Origin: Epichloe hybrida | Lineage: Eukaryota > Ascomycota > Sordariomycetes > Hypocreales > Clavicipitaceae | Assembly: GCA_019022495.1 (NCBI GenBank) | Contig: JAFEKR010000002.1 | Span: forward strand, 6,076,001 to 6,140,000 | Direction: 5' to 3' | DNA: 64,000 nucleotides | Part shown: piece by piece, positions 14,882-25,165 of the stretch | Layout of the letters: every line of letters begins with the position of its first letter | Position numbering within the stretch: the stretch's first letter is position 1 | Translations under genes and position numbers: made by a program | The notes under the pieces: model-generated | Databases searched by the model: none | Told to the model about the DNA's origin: nothing | What the model saw: only the letters and a program-made list of their open reading frames with translations

Positions 14882-16800
14882 CGTAGGTTAGTAGTTAATT
14901 AAGAGGTAGGAAAAGGTAAGCTAAGAGTGAGCTTAGAGTGAGATTAGAGGAGACTGCACACTTTCCCCCTTCTTCTCTTACATTCTAGCACTTTTTACCC
15001 TTCTCCTTAATTACTAAGGGAAAACCCCGTTACTATTCTAAGTTTAACCCTAACAAATTTCATTAAGTTTTATTTAAAGGTTAAAGACCTCTTTCCTCTT
15101 GCTCTGTTATAATTACGCTATACCTTTATGTTCTTATCTAAAACCGTTTAGTATTGAATTTCCTCTTAGCATAGCTTATATAACCATAAGTCTAGGAAGA
15201 GCTCCTAGTCTTACTAAATAAATAGTTACTTTACTAGTAGCTAGAGAAATACACTAAGTAAGCATTAAGTAAAAGGACTTAGACCTATTTAAAGACTTAT
15301 ATTATATATAAGACCCTAAGGAGCTAGCTTTTACTTACACTATTTAGAAAGAAGGAATATAGGGATAGAGAAGTAATAAGGTAAAGGGGGTGACCCTTAA
15401 GCTAGATAGATAACTTCTAGTTATTAAGAATAAGGGTAAAGTGCTAGCAAAAATAATAGATAAGTTATAAGGAAAAGACCTATTTAAGAACAAAAACCTT
15501 TAACCTAGAAAATAGTATGCATTTAGCCTAGTAAATAAGTGCCTAAGGCTATATAATCTTAAGAAAATAGCAATAGTTATAGCAGCAACTATATGTAATT
15601 TATTGCTTATAGAAGTTAAAGGTAAAGAGGCAAATACTATAATTAAGAGCCCTAGATAAATCTTTATAGGATACCTCTTAGATATAATACACCCTATAGC
15701 TATGTAAGCGCTAGGTATAAACTAGAGGGAGAACTTCCTTTAGGATAATAACTATATAATAGAAATATTCTTTAACCTAGTAATAGGGAATTACATAAAG
15801 CCTTCTCTAGTAATCCTTTACTAAGAACTACTAGTAAAAGGGAATCTAAAAGCAATAAAAGGTTTACTCTTACTAGTAGCTAATTAAACTTTAAAGAATT
15901 AAATAACTAAAGAGTTAAGGAAATTAAAGTTTAGGTAGAAGTCACTTACTAAATAAGAAAACCTAACCTTTAATAACCTATTAACTTAGTGCGCTAAGAT
16001 ATATAATTAATTAAAGAGAGGTAATACTATTAAGCTATTATATACTTAAAAGATTCTAATAGTTAAGATAGTAAACTATCCTAAATTAATAGGAGGGGTT
16101 AGTAAGATATACTAGCTTACCCCTTATACTAAAGCTACTCCTAGAGTTTACTTCTATATATTCTCTCTTATATTTACCCTTAAGTTTCCTATATTTATTC
16201 TTAAGATAGTAAGAAGGTTTATTAAGGCATACCTAATAGATATTTTCCACATTACTACTAGCCTTCTTATAGTATTAGTAATATAGGGGGATTTAGTTAA
16301 CTTAGTAACATATAAGACTAAAAACTATATTCGTGTTTCTAGAAAAAAAGGCAAGCCTATTATTCTAGATATTAGGCTTATTAAGGCTAAAAAATTTTAC
16401 CTCTATTTCTAGCATTAGCTATAGCTAAGCTATAAACTAAAACTATTAAAGTTCCCTTATTTATTCTAAGTTATACCATTGCTCTTAGTAAGAGCTATTA
16501 AGCTATTTAGTAATAATATAAGAATAAGAAATTAAGGGCGCTTAATTAATAATATAGTGTAATAGGAGTTAAGATAAGTAACCTTAAGAGTTAGGGGACT
16601 ATTACACTGCTTTTAGCTACTAGTAATACTAATTTATCTATAAGATTATCTCTTTAGCATCCCTTATAATCTAGTAAAGAGTAAAGGCATAATAGATAAT
16701 ATACTAACTATGCTTATCTAGGGTCTTTAAGCACTTAGGTTATTTTGCTTAATAGGATTGCCTATGCCTAGAGACCTAATTAATATATAAACTATAATAG
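14882..16800 (+). pseudogene. Degenerate sequence downstream of integrase in the LTR element
   Basis: AT-rich, RIP-like, with stops in every frame. Short frames continue into the better preserved stretch after 16.8 kb. I recognise no domain; it may be an extra ORF of the element or an older nested insertion. Confidence 0.45.
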
Positions 16801-18860
16801 TACCTAAAGACTTCTTACTATAGTGTTATTTAACTAGGGCTATAGTAAGATATATAAGGACCTTATATCTATATAAAGGGAATAAGGGAAAGGTCCTAAT
16901 AGGACTAGAAGATAAAAACAAGCCTTTTTACCTATAGAGAGTAAAGTGACCATTAAGGATAGGAGTGCCTAATAAAGTTATAGAGAGTAGTAATATCCTA
17001 ATTATTATAAATAAAGAGAAGTATATTAGAAGCAATAATAATTTATCTAAGCTACCTTCTGATTCTAGAGATAACAATGCTAAGGACAACGTATCTAAAG
17101 AAGAAATTATTAAGGGTAGGAAGACTAGAGGTAAAGCTAGTAAAAAGAAGGACCCTAGGGGTAATAATCATAAGGGTACGGGAGGTGGTGAAAGGGGGAA
17201 AACCAGAGGTGACAGCAACGCTAGAGAAGGGGACAAGGATAGTGAAAGGGGGAAAGCCAGAGGTGACGGCAACGCTAGAGAAGGGGACAAGGATGGTAAC
17301 GGAGGGAAAAGGAGTGACGGCAGCCCTAAGGGCACCGTTAATAATAAGGGTAAGAAAGAAAGGCCTGACAATGATAAAGACAAGACTAGTGGGGGGACTA
17401 GAGGAGGTGACCCTCCCGTGACTAATGACAATAACACTAGAGCTTTACCTAGGAGGCTAGCTAGGAATAGTATTAATAAGGAAAGAAAGCAAAAGAGGGA
17501 TCTTGCTAATGTTAGGGATCCGCGACTACTACCTTTACTACTATTGTTACCTTTACTGCAGCTATAAGGGAGAGCAAACCCCTTTATAAGTAAGTAGTTA
17601 ACCCTTACCTCTGCCTCTATATAAGTAACATAACTAGTTACTAATAAGGAGCCATAGCGAATTTAAGATATGTTTCTACTTAAGGATATTCGTAACCCTA
17701 GACTAAAACCTATTACATTAAACTTATTTACTATTCTATTAAACTATACTTTCTAAGCGAGTGGCAAGGGTGTAACACTAGTTCTAACCTACCTTAGCGA
17801 AATAATAGGAGTTATAGCTAAATACTAACTAATTATAGACTTATAGGATTTAATAAAACTTACTAATAATTATAGAATTCACATCTCCCTAACTATATTT
17901 ATCTTTAATAAGTATTATAACCTCTAGTTAAGAGGTGCCCCTTACTTATCTAAAGTCTAATATATAATAGCTAAGGAGTATAATAAAATAGTAAATAAAT
18001 TTAAATTAAGGGCTAAGCAGGAGGCTTAACCCTTACTACTAAAATCACTTATATTACCACTAATTAAAGTGTCTAAAGATTAATTAAGTGTCTTATTAGA
18101 TCTTTACCCTTATAGTTAGGCTATAGTTATGCTAACTTAGTAGCCTTTAAAAATAAAAGCTTTAAGGTCTTAGCTTTATAAGAACTAATAGAAGTGTAGT
18201 AAGGGTAAAATTAAAGCACTTAAGGTATTAGCTATAATATCTAAGGCCTATTACCTAGTTTATACTGCTCTTATAAAACTTAATAAATTAATTAATTACT
18301 ACTAGAAAAACATTAAAGCTACTAGAATTAAGGGGTTATAGCTATAAGATTTAAAAGAAGCTAGTAAATTTCTAATATTAGTATTAAATAAAAAGGAAGG
18401 AGTCCTTATTTTCTAAGAGAGTTTTAGGTCTTTACCCCCTATATAAAATAATAAATATATTAAAGGAATCATTAGCTAGCTAGGTCTATAGGCTAATACC
18501 CTAGGGGGTGATTAGTTCGTAGACTCTCTATTCTCTAAAGTAATAGCTAAATGCATATATAGGATTAAGGGAGGGCTTCGCCCTCTAAGAATACTAGGAA
18601 AGCTAGATATCTTAATTAGAATTAGAGATTACTTAACATAGCTAAGTAACCTAATAAAGCGTAACTATCTGTCTAAGAAGGCTTTTGCTATCTATAAGGA
18701 GTTATTCGCGGTTTTTAGGGGAGGGGCTAATAGGCTACTAGCCCTATCGGATATGGAAACATTAGAAGTTATTATAATTATTAACTAGCTACATTAGACT
18801 AAGAGTGGAAGGGGAGAAATAAGGTTATGGGTTGAGGGCGATAGTTATAGTGATATTTGA
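16801..18860 (+). pseudogene. Accessory ORF remnant between integrase and 3' LTR
   Basis: Reading through scattered TAG/TAA/TGA, one frame runs from about 16.85 kb to 18.86 kb, roughly 650 codons. Positions 16965-17567 are fully open: a very basic and Gly/Asp/Asn-rich stretch with two copies of a 54-bp repeat, ending in a Leu-rich tail. Beyond 17.57 kb the same frame gives more ordinary sequence (for example KVIAKCIYRIKGGLRPLRIL near 18.55 kb) with occasional stops at presumptive Gln codons. No known domain is recognised. The position after integrase is where some elements carry an extra or env-like ORF, but nothing here demonstrates an envelope protein. It is not likely to be expressed as a host gene. 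Confidence 0.5.
17190..17297 (+). repeat. 54-bp tandem duplication, purine-rich
   Basis: Two adjacent 54-bp units (17190-17243 and 17244-17297) differing at a few positions, strongly purine-rich on the + strand and more GC-rich than everything around them. They encode the repeated motif RGDxNAREGDKD. Confidence 0.85.
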
Positions 18861-18913
18861 TTTTTTCTTTTTTAGGCTAATGGTTAGGGGTAACCACTAA
18901 GTGGTGGTGGACG

Positions 18914-19076
18914 TGACAGGTGGGGGCAGGTGCGAGGCACCTGGCCCACCCAGCACAAAAACCCCACTTAGCAGATTTTTTTTTCAGGGCTTCTTTTCTG
19001 CCCGATCATCACCTTAAGGAATCAGTTTAATTTAATTAATTTATCACCGCTTTGTTCTCTGTCAAATACAGTTCTT
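18914..19076 (+). repeat. 3' LTR, 163 bp
   Basis: Same length as the 5' copy, from TGACAGGTGG to TACAGTTCTT, followed directly by the target duplication ATCCT at 19077-19081. All differences from the 5' LTR are C/T or G/A. Confidence 0.85.
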
Positions 19077-19189
19077 ATCCTATAGAGATGTCTCTTCTGA
19101 TTAGTCAGACGTGAAATACTCTTCAGCGACTAGTTAAGAAATTTTTTTCTGCCTCTCTTGACCGCCCGGCTCTAGGGGGGGGGGGGCAG
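19077..19189. other. Flank between the LTR element and the satellite
   Basis: Non-coding sequence with a G-run (about 19177-19186). The first five bases are the right target duplication. Confidence 0.5.
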
Positions 19190-19755
19190 GTTAGTTAGTC
19201 AAATCATTAGTCAAATCGTTAGTTAAATTGTCAGTCAAATCGTCAGTTGAATCATCAGTTAAATCATAACTGCTTTTTAGGGGGGGGGGGCAGGGAGGAG
19301 GAGGCCCGCCGCAGGCAGCTCCCGGAGGGAATAGAAAAGCTTGAATATCTAAAGATATTAGTTAAATCGTCAGTCAGTTAGTCAGTCAGTCAGTTAGTCA
19401 GTCAGTCAGTCAGTCAGTCAAATCGTCAAATCAGTCAAATCGGTCAAATCGTCAGTCAAAAAGTCAGTCAAAAAGTCAGTCAAATCGTCAAATCGGTCAA
19501 ATCGGTCAAATCGTCAGTCAAAAAGTCAGTCAAATCGTCAAATCGGTCAAATCGTCAGTCAGTCAGTCAGTCAGTCAGTCAGTCAGTCAGTCAGTCAGTC
19601 AAATCGTCAAATCAGTCAAATCGGTCAAATCGTCAGTCAAAAAGTCAGTCAAATCGTCAAATCGGTCAAATCGTCAGTCAGTCAAAAAGTCAGTCAAAAA
19701 GTCAGTCAAAAAGTCAGTCAAATCGGTCAAATCGTCAAATCGTTCGTAAGTTAGT
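19190..19755. repeat. GTCA / GTCAAATC satellite array
   Basis: Several hundred bases built from GTCA, GTCAAATC and GTCAAAAA units in nested order, for example long uninterrupted (GTCA)n at about 19377-19419 and 19555-19600 separated by repeated blocks of AAATCGTCAAATCGGTC. An A-run closes it at about 19756-19769. There is a short interruption at 19270-19350 with G-runs. Typical replication-slippage DNA, probably length-variable. Confidence 0.9.
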
Positions 19756-19769
19756 AAAAAAAAAAAAAA

Positions 19770-20531
19770 ACAGAAGCGGATAATAGTTAGCCCGGGCGGA
19801 TACCGACGCTTTCCCTGCGCCTATGATGATGCCGATAAATTGGGCAGCCATGAGGATCTAGTACATCAATAACATCATGGCACCTACCCACATAGTAAAG
19901 CAGGTTATTACCTCCACGATAATAATAACAATGACAGAAAAAATGTACGCCGCGTAGTCTCTTGTATGGCGTCCGTGTAATAACAGATGCTATTGCGGAT
20001 TGCGGCTGCGGCAGGTACATTGGGCTCGTCAACCCGACGTATCGGGTTATCTGGATGGTTACTTAATCTAGCATGACATCCAGACTAGGGAGTGTTCGCA
20101 CACAATAGTTAAGTGTTGTGAATACAAAACGCCCATATTGCATGAACGGGGCCTAATAGTAACCTTGAGGGGTTGTTTAAACATCACACAGCGCTTCAAG
20201 GTGTAATGGTTGAGTCAAATTCCTAACTGGCGTATTATACGGGTGAACCGCGATGGGATAGTAATACACTATTATTTACCTTGGGATAACTTGATGAGTA
20301 TCAGGTTTGGTGCAGCTTAACTTGGAAACACAGCTCCACTAGCTGACTTGATAGAAAAGCTATTATTATGCATTACTTTGGCTGCCGCGATGCCATGAAT
20401 CCCTCCTAAGCAAAAGCCAATTTCTGCTAAATGTGGAGGTTAAATGACAGTGAACGTGGAGTGCAGCCAGAAGATGCAGAACAGGCGCAAATTCCGATGA
20501 TGAACACTGGAGGGTTGGATTTATAGGCTTA
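19770..20531. other. Region without supported gene
   Basis: GC content returns to normal but every frame is interrupted. Short stretches look protein-like (for example an 80-codon open stretch on the - strand at 19787-20032), yet no family, splice pattern or partner exon could be recognised. Possibly a decayed gene beside the satellite. Confidence 0.4.
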
Positions 20532-20837
20532 ATGGCGATGTTCAGCACAGGTTCTAATTATATGAACCAATTTTATTATTCCGCTATTAAGCCTAATTGT
20601 GGCTTAGGGGCAGCGGTGGGACAAATCCGATGCGACGTGAAATGTAAACAGACCCCATATACATGCGACTCATGCCAGCCGCAGAGCAACATAAAGTATA
20701 CGACACCCTCAAGGGGGTTCATAGCGGTGGGCACTAGTATTGATGCATGCACCACAAATGCACCTAAAACGTACCCGTGCAAGATCCCTGGTTGTCGACC
20801 AGTAAATTGCCATGCCTCACAATTTGCTTTCACCTAG
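20532..20837 (+). CDS. Possible small Cys-rich protein, unrecognised
   Basis: An uninterrupted 101-codon frame with ten cysteines, including the spacing CDVKC ... CDSC and CKIPGC. It has no clear signal peptide at the nominal ATG, so if real it may have an upstream exon. I cannot assign a family. It lies alone between a satellite and the next gene, which argues for caution: it may be chance or a fragment. Confidence 0.25.
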   Translation: MAMFSTGSNYMNQFYYSAIKPNCGLGAAVGQIRCDVKCKQTPYTCDSCQPQSNIKYTTPSRGFIAVGTSIDACTTNAPKTYPCKIPGCRPVNCHASQFAFT

Positions 20838-20938
20838 CATTCTAGAACCCTCACCGAAAAAAAAGCCTGGCCCTATAACCTGCACTTCATTACTCAAGTG
20901 TGCAGTTTCCTTTTGCTACCATAGCCGCAACAACGAAA

Positions 20939-23295
20939 ATGAGCCAGGTCAAGAACCTGCGAGCCATGTTCGAGAACAAAGGCGACTCGAGCCCGCCCGA
21001 TAGAGGGAGATCCCCAGGTATCTCACCTTCAAGAAAGCAAGTTGGAAGTAAGCTTCACGTTGCCATCCCACGTCGAGCCTTAGCCTAGCAACCATATGAT
21101 ACCATACGCGAAAGACGCGTCTTTTTCGGGCTACTGGAGCAAGAAAACCAGGGCAGCAATCTGTTCAAAGCCCACCAGACATAGACTAATCAAAGTTATA
21201 ACATGCAGGAACCAGCCCAAGTGGCTCGCCTCGACCACTTTCCAAGGTTCGTACGAACTTTGTCGCAGTTGAAAAGGATGGTCGCATAGGTTTGAAGCGA
21301 GACGAAAGAGGCGAATCGAGTATTTCCAGAAGAGGACCTAGCCCAGAGACTTCAAACAACAGAAGAAACAGCACAAGCCAGAAAGAGAACCTAATCTCGT
21401 CGGAAGACAGTACGGATATATTCAAAAAAGAGGTAACCCACCCGAGCATTTCAGTAGATGCGAGGGGTTTCCCAGGGGATGAAGGAGTGATAGGTGCCGA
21501 AGGCGCTGCAACAAAGATTCCAGAAGCAACAGCACAAATGAACAGAGATAAAGATATTGCACGCCACGACGAGAAAGAGAGAGATAAATCGAGTCTTTTA
21601 AATGCGAAAGGAATAAAGTCGGAAGACGAATCGAGTTCACATATAAACGGACACAACAACAAGTCTACCTCGACTGCCACGGCAACATCACAAATGAACA
21701 GAGATGAAGATATTGCACGCCACAACGAGAAAGAGAGAGATAAATCAAGTCTTTTAAATGCAAAAGGAATGAAGTTAGAAGACGAATCGACTTCATATAT
21801 AAACGGACACAACAACAAGTCTACCTCGACTGCCACAGAAATTGGCAATATGACGGGAGCGGATAAGGCATCGTCCGTTTCATCGAGCATGATCAGAGAA
21901 CACAAAGGAGCCACAAGATGGCCAGCAAATAGCAAGACCTCTCGCGATAAGCTAAGGGGTGTTGCTACGGGATCCAGCTCATTGGCGAAAACGGACACTG
22001 CTTCTTCAGGAGCTACCAGCAGGCGTCAACCGGTCGGAGTCAGACACCAGAGCTACAACAGATTTATTAAACCTAAGCCTAAGTCGCCCACCAAGCCAGT
22101 CCACCTTCCCTCATCTTTGACTGCACCAACAGCCTCCTCAGTCTCAAAAGTCCACGACTCACAGTCATCACATCGTATCCAACAAGGGACTCGGTCTATC
22201 CTATCAACCTCATCTCAATCCTTTCAAAAGCTAACCGAAGGTCGCGGCAACCACCAGTACTCTGCCGCTTCGAGCCCAAGGCCCAGTGGTGGCCCTCCCC
22301 AGCGCAAATCCCTGCCACCCATTGCAGCAAGCAAGAGGCCGAGCAATATCGACGAAAGTTTCCTAGCCCGTATGATGCGACCAACTCAATCTTCTTCGTC
22401 GAGAATAGCTGATAGGGTACCCCTGACGCCGCCCAAAAGGACAAATCAACGCTCCGGAGGACGTCAACATTCGGGTTCGTCAGACCGAGCTTCCGCAAGG
22501 TCTGTCAGCAGCAGAGGCTCGCATACCAAAAAAACGCCCGCAATCGAGCTATCAGACCGCACTTCCCCTCTACTTATTGAAGCTGTTCATCTAGCTGCAG
22601 TCACAAAACCCAGAGTCGATACAGCTGAGGACAAATACAAAAATCACGATTCTCTGGATAGAATGGTCCACGTTTCTCTGGATAGAATGGTCCACGTTTC
22701 TCAAGCCGGCTTAAACAACCACGCGGATGAAGGTGCGCCGGAAATGATATCAGTCAATGAGACAGTCCCCGACACGTCTACCACAACCACTACGGAGAAC
22801 AGCTTAAGAATGATTCCAAAAATGGCCAAGTTGAGAGACCACGACAACACATGCGGCCACAATGCTATGATGAGTATAGAGCCTGAGTTCCCGTCTAAAG
22901 ACAGAGAATTTCAGGCACGTCAAGCTGAAGGGCACACAGTGCCAGACGCCCCTATGTCCTTGACTGTACCCCACAGGGATGCAGGTAGCGCAGGCGATCT
23001 ACTTGCGACTGTCAACGAACAAACCTCTGAAACATCTTCACAAGTAGCCGAAGTCGAAAATACTGATTCAAAGGGAAATTTGCAAGAACAGATTGCTAGT
23101 AAAACCCATTTACTTCTCCCAAAGCCTATGGTTGAAGTCTTCGAGACAGCCACAATGCTCTCGGCCACATCCTCCCAGAGTCCTACAGTTAGAGATGACA
23201 AGGCATATGTCGTTCCCGAACCCTTATTTCGTGGACCACAGACCTCTGACGGGCAAATCGCAGAAGAGGAGCACTCCTACGAAAATCTCGGATGA
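20939..23295 (+). CDS. Large intrinsically disordered protein of unknown function
   Basis: Exon 1 (20939-21017) encodes MSQVKNLRAMFENKGDSSPP and the start of RGRSPG. A 191-bp intron (21018-21208) joins exon 2 (21209-23295) in frame to give SPRPLSKVRTNFVAVEKDGR. The product is 721 aa, Ser/Thr/Lys-rich, with basic Pro segments (KPKPKSPTKPVHLPSSLTAP) and no membrane helix or enzyme fold visible. The N-terminal block and the VRTNFVAVEKDGRIG block resemble conserved stretches of an unnamed protein family of filamentous ascomycetes that I recall but cannot name with certainty. Residues about 108-215 hold two copies of a ~53-residue unit, and SLDRMVHV is repeated twice near residue 490. The stop at 23293 may be early, because the neighbouring frame remains protein-like for about 50 bp. 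Confidence 0.75.
21535..21842 (+). repeat. Imperfect tandem duplication inside the disordered-protein gene
   Basis: Two units of about 156 bp, each encoding QMNRDxDIARHxEKERDKSS followed by LLNAKG and INGHNNKSTSTAT. They differ at a few codons with both synonymous and amino-acid changes, so the duplication is not brand new. Confidence 0.8.
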
Positions 23296-23888
23296 AAGCA
23301 ACCGTCCCCTTTCACGTCAATTTGAACCCGCGATGCTCGAATGAGGAGACAAGAAAGACGTCAGTCTCTCGAAACAAATCTAGGAGAATTCATAAGGGAA
23401 ATCGAGACAAGCTGACGACAAGGATGAATACGATGACCAAAACCCCGTTGATATTTGCTTGATATCAACAGCTGATATCAACAGCGGGAAAGCAATCCTG
23501 AGTGCGATGAATATCAGCTCTTCGACTGAGCTTCAGCTTCGTTACAGGCGATGATATTTCTTACTAGTATGAAGGATTTGGATCGGCGTAGCATACCTGC
23601 TATGACTTAGTACTTGTCCTCGGCATCTACTGGTTGCTTTTCTTACTCATATCATTCAGGCGGCGCGTTTTGCAGGCTTGGACTAGCTTCAATAAAGAAT
23701 CTTCCAATTAAATCGCTTCGCGAGTCTCAGCGATCATTTTACAGAGCTGTGAGACCGTATGGTGACATATTGTTAATGCTTAGATGTGTGCTATCCACAG
23801 CAGACCTAAATTTACTCATACAAGAAATGTTGACATGGATGCCGGTCCAGAAAGTTACAATCAAAGCCCCCTCTACCGCAAGCTTCTA
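23296..23888. other. Intergenic region
   Basis: Spacer between the convergent ends of the disordered-protein gene and MRPS8. It contains a small palindromic cluster at 23447-23484 in which GATATCAACAGC occurs twice. No supported gene. Confidence 0.5.
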
Positions 23889-24389
23889 TCATGACACCCG
23901 ACAGACGAGTAGTCCGCCTACCTTCCGTGACAGCGCTTCTCTGGCTTCGAGGACCCCTCGAGATGTGGCCACGAACATGCACTCGCCCAAATTCAGCCCT
24001 GGTACCACACCCCCTTTTAATTTGGCAGGAAATCCTCTAGTCAGTCTGCCCAGTTCCTGTATATTCGCCGTCATCAATCGCGACGGCTTGCTGATGACTT
24101 GAGCCTTTGACAAAACTGGCTTCCCGTCCCAATACTTCAACCCGAGCCATAGTCTCATTTTTGCAACGTTTGCGCTAGTTACTTGCTCGGGGACTTCTGA
24201 TATCATTTGTCCCATGGTCGGTGGCTGAGGGCCGGCACGGTACACAGCTGAGAAGAAACCAGATCGATGCATGGCAAGGGCCAAGTGTAGATTGTATTTA
24301 GTATTTTGCACCGATGTGATACCAAGACGAGATTTTGATGCGTTTTGAAGGTGGGAGCACATATGTGCAATGTTCGAAATTGAAGGCAT
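23889..24389 (-). CDS. MRPS8: Mitochondrial small-subunit ribosomal protein S8 (uS8m)
   Basis: Component of the mitochondrial ribosome small subunit; uS8 proteins bind the central domain of the small rRNA. Single exon, 166 aa, start at the ATG at 24389 (MPSISNIAHMCSHLQNASKS). Family features: the N-terminal helix CSHLQNASKSRLGITSV, the segment MRLWLGLKYWDGKPVLS, and the C-terminal uS8 signature GECMFVATSRGVLEAREALS then GGLLVCRV. The length suits the fungal mitochondrial proteins. The open frame on the opposite strand is its shadow. Confidence 0.9.
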   Translation of the reverse strand: MPSISNIAHMCSHLQNASKSRLGITSVQNTKYNLHLALAMHRSGFFSAVYRAGPQPPTMGQMISEVPEQVTSANVAKMRLWLGLKYWDGKPVLSKAQVISKPSRLMTANIQELGRLTRGFPAKLKGGVVPGLNLGECMFVATSRGVLEAREALSRKVGGLLVCRVS

Positions 24390-24910
24390 GGCTATGACTG
24401 CACAAAGGGGTCGGCCAATACTCGTGAGTTAGAAGCACCCTTTTGTAGCTGTGGACGCCAGGGAAGATTCACTTCTCCAGTTTATTGGTAGTGTATTCTC
24501 GTCGAAATTCGATTTTAACTCGCCTAAAGATCAACAGGATTGGAGACAATCTCTAGGAGACGCGATTGAGAAATTTCTCAGCAAAGCTGGGATGTGCGGA
24601 GGGTTAGCCTACTTTGCCACGCTTCCAGAATAGTCGCACCGCAAGGTAGGTGTCAAGTCTGCACGGCAGGACAAGTGTGCAGATCCAAGCTGTGAATAGA
24701 TGAATGGAATGAGCATTGTAATTGTGCGGTTCAAAATTGCTAGATTTCGTTGCTTTGGTTCTTTCCTTTGAAGAGCCTGTCCCTCTGGCCCAAAATTCAG
24801 AGGGCATATATCATGACTAAGCAAGGAGGCATGATCCTTTCCTATCAACCAGCCTCTAGCCGCCTACCACTATCCCTGCTCACCAACGACTCCATACCTA
24901 CCTACCTAAC
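24390..24910. other. Intergenic region
   Basis: Upstream side of MRPS8. A 60-codon open frame (24451-24633) is present on the + strand but has no recognisable family or start context. Otherwise nothing identified. Confidence 0.45.
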
Positions 24911-25165
24911 AACGTATGTAAACATGCAGTATGTAATAGTGGTTTTTCAATCATGCAGTAGCAACTAGGCCTAAAACGGAAGAGGTATCTTTCCACGCAA
25001 ATTTATAAGAGAAGTAACCCTAAACCGCAGTTTCTCTCTTGTATGTATATTTAATTAAATATTATAGAATATACAAATTATGGGAGGTTACTTTACATAT
25101 AAATTTGCGGGGGAAGGTACCTCTTCCGCTTTAGGCCTAGTTACTACTACATGTTTACGTGTCGC
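24911..25165. mobile_element. Palindromic MITE-like element with long terminal inverted repeats
   Basis: The left arm (24911-25020) and right arm (25081-25165, inverted) share GTAAACATG(C/T)AGTAG, then CAACTAGGCCTAAA and CGGAAGAGGTA-C/T-CTT, then GCAAATTTATA and AAGTAACC, around a 60-bp AT-rich loop. The left arm has an additional 29-bp segment between two CATGCAGTA copies that the right arm lacks. Possible ACCTACCTA-like target duplication on both sides. A related half-copy occurs at 55876-55970. It has no coding capacity. Confidence 0.75.

Larger units (their letters stand above)
7964..19076 (+). mobile_element. RIP-degraded Ty3/Gypsy-like LTR retrotransposon, 11.1 kb
   Basis: A complete but dead LTR element. 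The 163-bp repeats at both ends are flanked by the direct duplication ATCCT (7959-7963 and 19077-19081). The interior is AT-rich and full of TAG/TAA codons that fall where Gln would fit, the signature of C-to-T change in CAG/CAA. Reading through these stops, the order is gag-like, protease-like (GAKINIISQ near 10.8 kb), reverse transcriptase (IYIDNIF, 12417-12437, a damaged YxDD box), RNase H region, then integrase (IGIDYVRLF and YILIIVNYFSWFMWLFPY, about 13.83-13.95 kb). RT before integrase indicates Ty3/Gypsy. About 4 kb of further former coding sequence lies between integrase and the 3' LTR, which is unusual. Confidence 0.85.

Noticed and set aside
19787..20032. 81-codon - strand frame next to the satellite
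   Set aside because: His/Tyr/Arg-rich by chance composition; no start context, partner exon or family.
23614..24102. 162-codon open frame on the + strand
   Set aside because: It overlaps MRPS8 on the opposite strand, whose family signature is clear; the + frame has no family features.
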